A DNA stretch of 64,000 bases, from NCBI GenBank assembly GCA_035610835.1, contig CM069454.1:4403117-4467116 (forward strand). The letters run 5' to 3'. Positions 62,480 to 64,000 of the stretch are shown one piece after another (position 1 is the first letter of the stretch; the number at the start of each line of letters is the position of its first letter). The notes beneath the pieces are model-generated. The model saw only the letters and a program-made list of their open reading frames with translations, had not been told where the DNA came from and ran no database searches. The stretch is from Ophiura sarsii (taxonomy: Eukaryota > Echinodermata > Ophiuroidea > Amphilepidida > Ophiuridae). The translations under genes and the position numbers were made by a program.

Positions 62480-64000
62480 CCTGTGGATACAAATCGTCTT
62501 CATAATTGTGTTGTTACGCTTTATTCCGTCGTGGACTTGATTCAAATCTAGCATCGTGTCCATGAATGTATGTTTTGGATTCAAATCGTCCTCATAATAG
62601 TGTTGTTACGCTTTATTACATCGTGGACTTGATTCGAATCTAGCATTGTGTCCATGAATGTATGTTGGATTCAAATCGTCCTCATAATAGTGTTGTTACG
62701 CTTTATTCCTTCGTGGACTTGATTCAAATCTAGCATCGTGTCCATGAATGTATGTTGGATTCAAATCGTCCTCATAATAGTGTTATTACGCTTTATTCCT
62801 TCGTGGACTTGATTCAAATCTAGCATCGTGTCCATGAATGTATGTTGGATTCAAATCGTCCTCATAATAGTGTTATTACGCTTTATTCCGTCATGGACTT
62901 GATTCAAATCTAGCATCGTGTCTATGAATGTATGTTGGATACAAATCGTCCTCATAATAGTGTTGTTACGCTTTATTCCGTCATGGACTTGATTCAAATC
63001 TAGCATCGTGTCCATGAATGTATGTTTTGGATTCAAATCGTCCTTATAATAGTGTTGTTACGCTTTATTCCGTCATGGACTTGATTCAAATCTAGCATCG
63101 TGTCCATGAATGTATGTTGGATTCAAATCGTCATCATAATAGTGTTGTTACGCTTTATTCCTTCGTGAACTTGATTCAAATCTAGCATCGTGTCTATGAA
63201 TGTATGTTGGATTCAAATCGTCCTCATAATAGTGTTATTACGCTTTATTCCGTCGTGGACTTGATTCAAATCTAGCATCGTGTCCATGAATGTATGTTTT
63301 GGATTCAAATCGTCCTCATAATAGTGTTGTTACGCTTTATTACGTCGTGGACTTGATTCGAATCTAGCATTGTGTCCATGAATGTATGTTGGATTCAAAT
63401 CGTCCTCATAATAGTGTTGTTACGCTTTATTCCTTCGTGGACTTGATTCAAATCTAGCATCGTGTCTATGAATGTATGTTGGATTCCAATCGTCCTCATA
63501 ATAGTGTTATTACGCTTTATTCCGTCGTGGACTTGATTCAAATCTAGCATCGTGTCCATGAATGTATGTTGGATTCAAATCGTCCTCATAATAGTGTTGT
63601 TACGCTTTATTCCTTCATGGACTTGATTCAAATCTAGCGTCGTGTCCATGAATGTATGTTGGATTCAAATCGTCCTCATAATAGTGTTATTACGCTTTAT
63701 TCCTTCGTGGACTTGATTCAAATCTAGCATCGTGTCTATGAATGTATGTTGGATTCAAATCGTCCTCATAATAGTGTTATTACGCTTTATTCCTTCGTGG
63801 ACTTGATTCAAATCTAGCATCGTGTCCATGAATGTATGTTGGATTCAAATCGTCCTCATAATAGTGTTGTTACGCTTTATTCCGTCTTGGACTTGATTCA
63901 AATCTAGCATCGTGTCCATGAATGTATGTTGGATTCAAATCGTCCTCATAAATAGTGTTGTTACGCTTTATTACGTCGTGGACTTGATTCAAATCTAGCA
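62480..64000. repeat. ~90-bp tandem array running off the window end
   Basis: About 17 units with GGATTCAAATCGTCCTCATA, GTGTTGTTACGCTTTATTCC, GGACTTGATTCAAATCTAGC and GTGTCCATGAATGTATGTT. Most units are 90 bp; those with TATGTTTTGGATT are 92. All units are the same sequence with point changes. Confidence 0.95.

Noticed and set aside
62480..64000. CRISPR-like regular repeat array
   Set aside because: The whole ~90-bp unit repeats with no unique spacers and the context is an animal genome; it is an ordinary satellite.

Overview
This is a repeat-rich animal nuclear window, with interrupted genes, consensus GT/AG introns, AT-rich intergenic DNA and many clean transposon insertions. The two genes and the repeat style fit a marine invertebrate, perhaps an echinoderm or other non-vertebrate deuterostome. 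That placement is inference and weak. Nothing bacterial, organellar or viral was seen.

Two host genes can be assembled exon by exon. (1) On the minus strand, about 35.06 to 6.36 kb, is a translationally controlled tumour protein gene (TCTP/TPT1). Five exons (34986-34959, 33915-33845, 15101-14914, 10454-10232, 7202 downward) join with matching phases into a 170-residue protein; the fifth exon opens with the stop codon. Its introns hold most of the repeats between 7 and 34 kb. (2) On the plus strand, 52.2-55.96 kb, is a rhodopsin-family receptor resembling the ciliary orphan receptor GPR161. Three coding exons (52235-52596, 52942-53738, 55729-55964) give 464 residues. A strong acceptor at 51936 implies a spliced 5' UTR, and a donor at 40439 may end an upstream exon.

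The most unusual structure is in TCTP intron 2. Directly upstream of exon 3 are 22 extra copies (15.1-17.6 kb) of a ~101-107 bp unit holding the exon 3 splice acceptor and about the first 54 nt of exon 3, in the same orientation as the gene. Each intact unit also carries a GTAAGT donor 31 nt after the acceptor. The pre-mRNA therefore offers a row of decoy or potential micro-exons before the true exon.

Layout: 0-6.3 kb intergenic with a hAT-like element at 1.9 kb and small MITEs. 6.4-7.2 kb TCTP last exon. 7.2-10.2 kb intron 4 with two hAT-like elements. 10.5-14.9 kb intron 3 with foldback elements. 15.1-33.8 kb intron 2: decoy array, TGACCT-rich DNA, a Helentron-like element with a 129-bp array, a 4.9-kb composite A/B tandem array, and a ~100-bp array split by a 5'-truncated LINE. 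35.4-36.85 kb a decayed second LINE. 37-52 kb palindromic MITEs, a 5-kb inverted-arm satellite complex, a mariner-type MITE and another hAT-like element. 52-56.6 kb the receptor. 56.9-64 kb a duplication, a minisatellite, a three-layer nested insertion, a palindromic Tc1-like element and a ~90-bp array running off the end.
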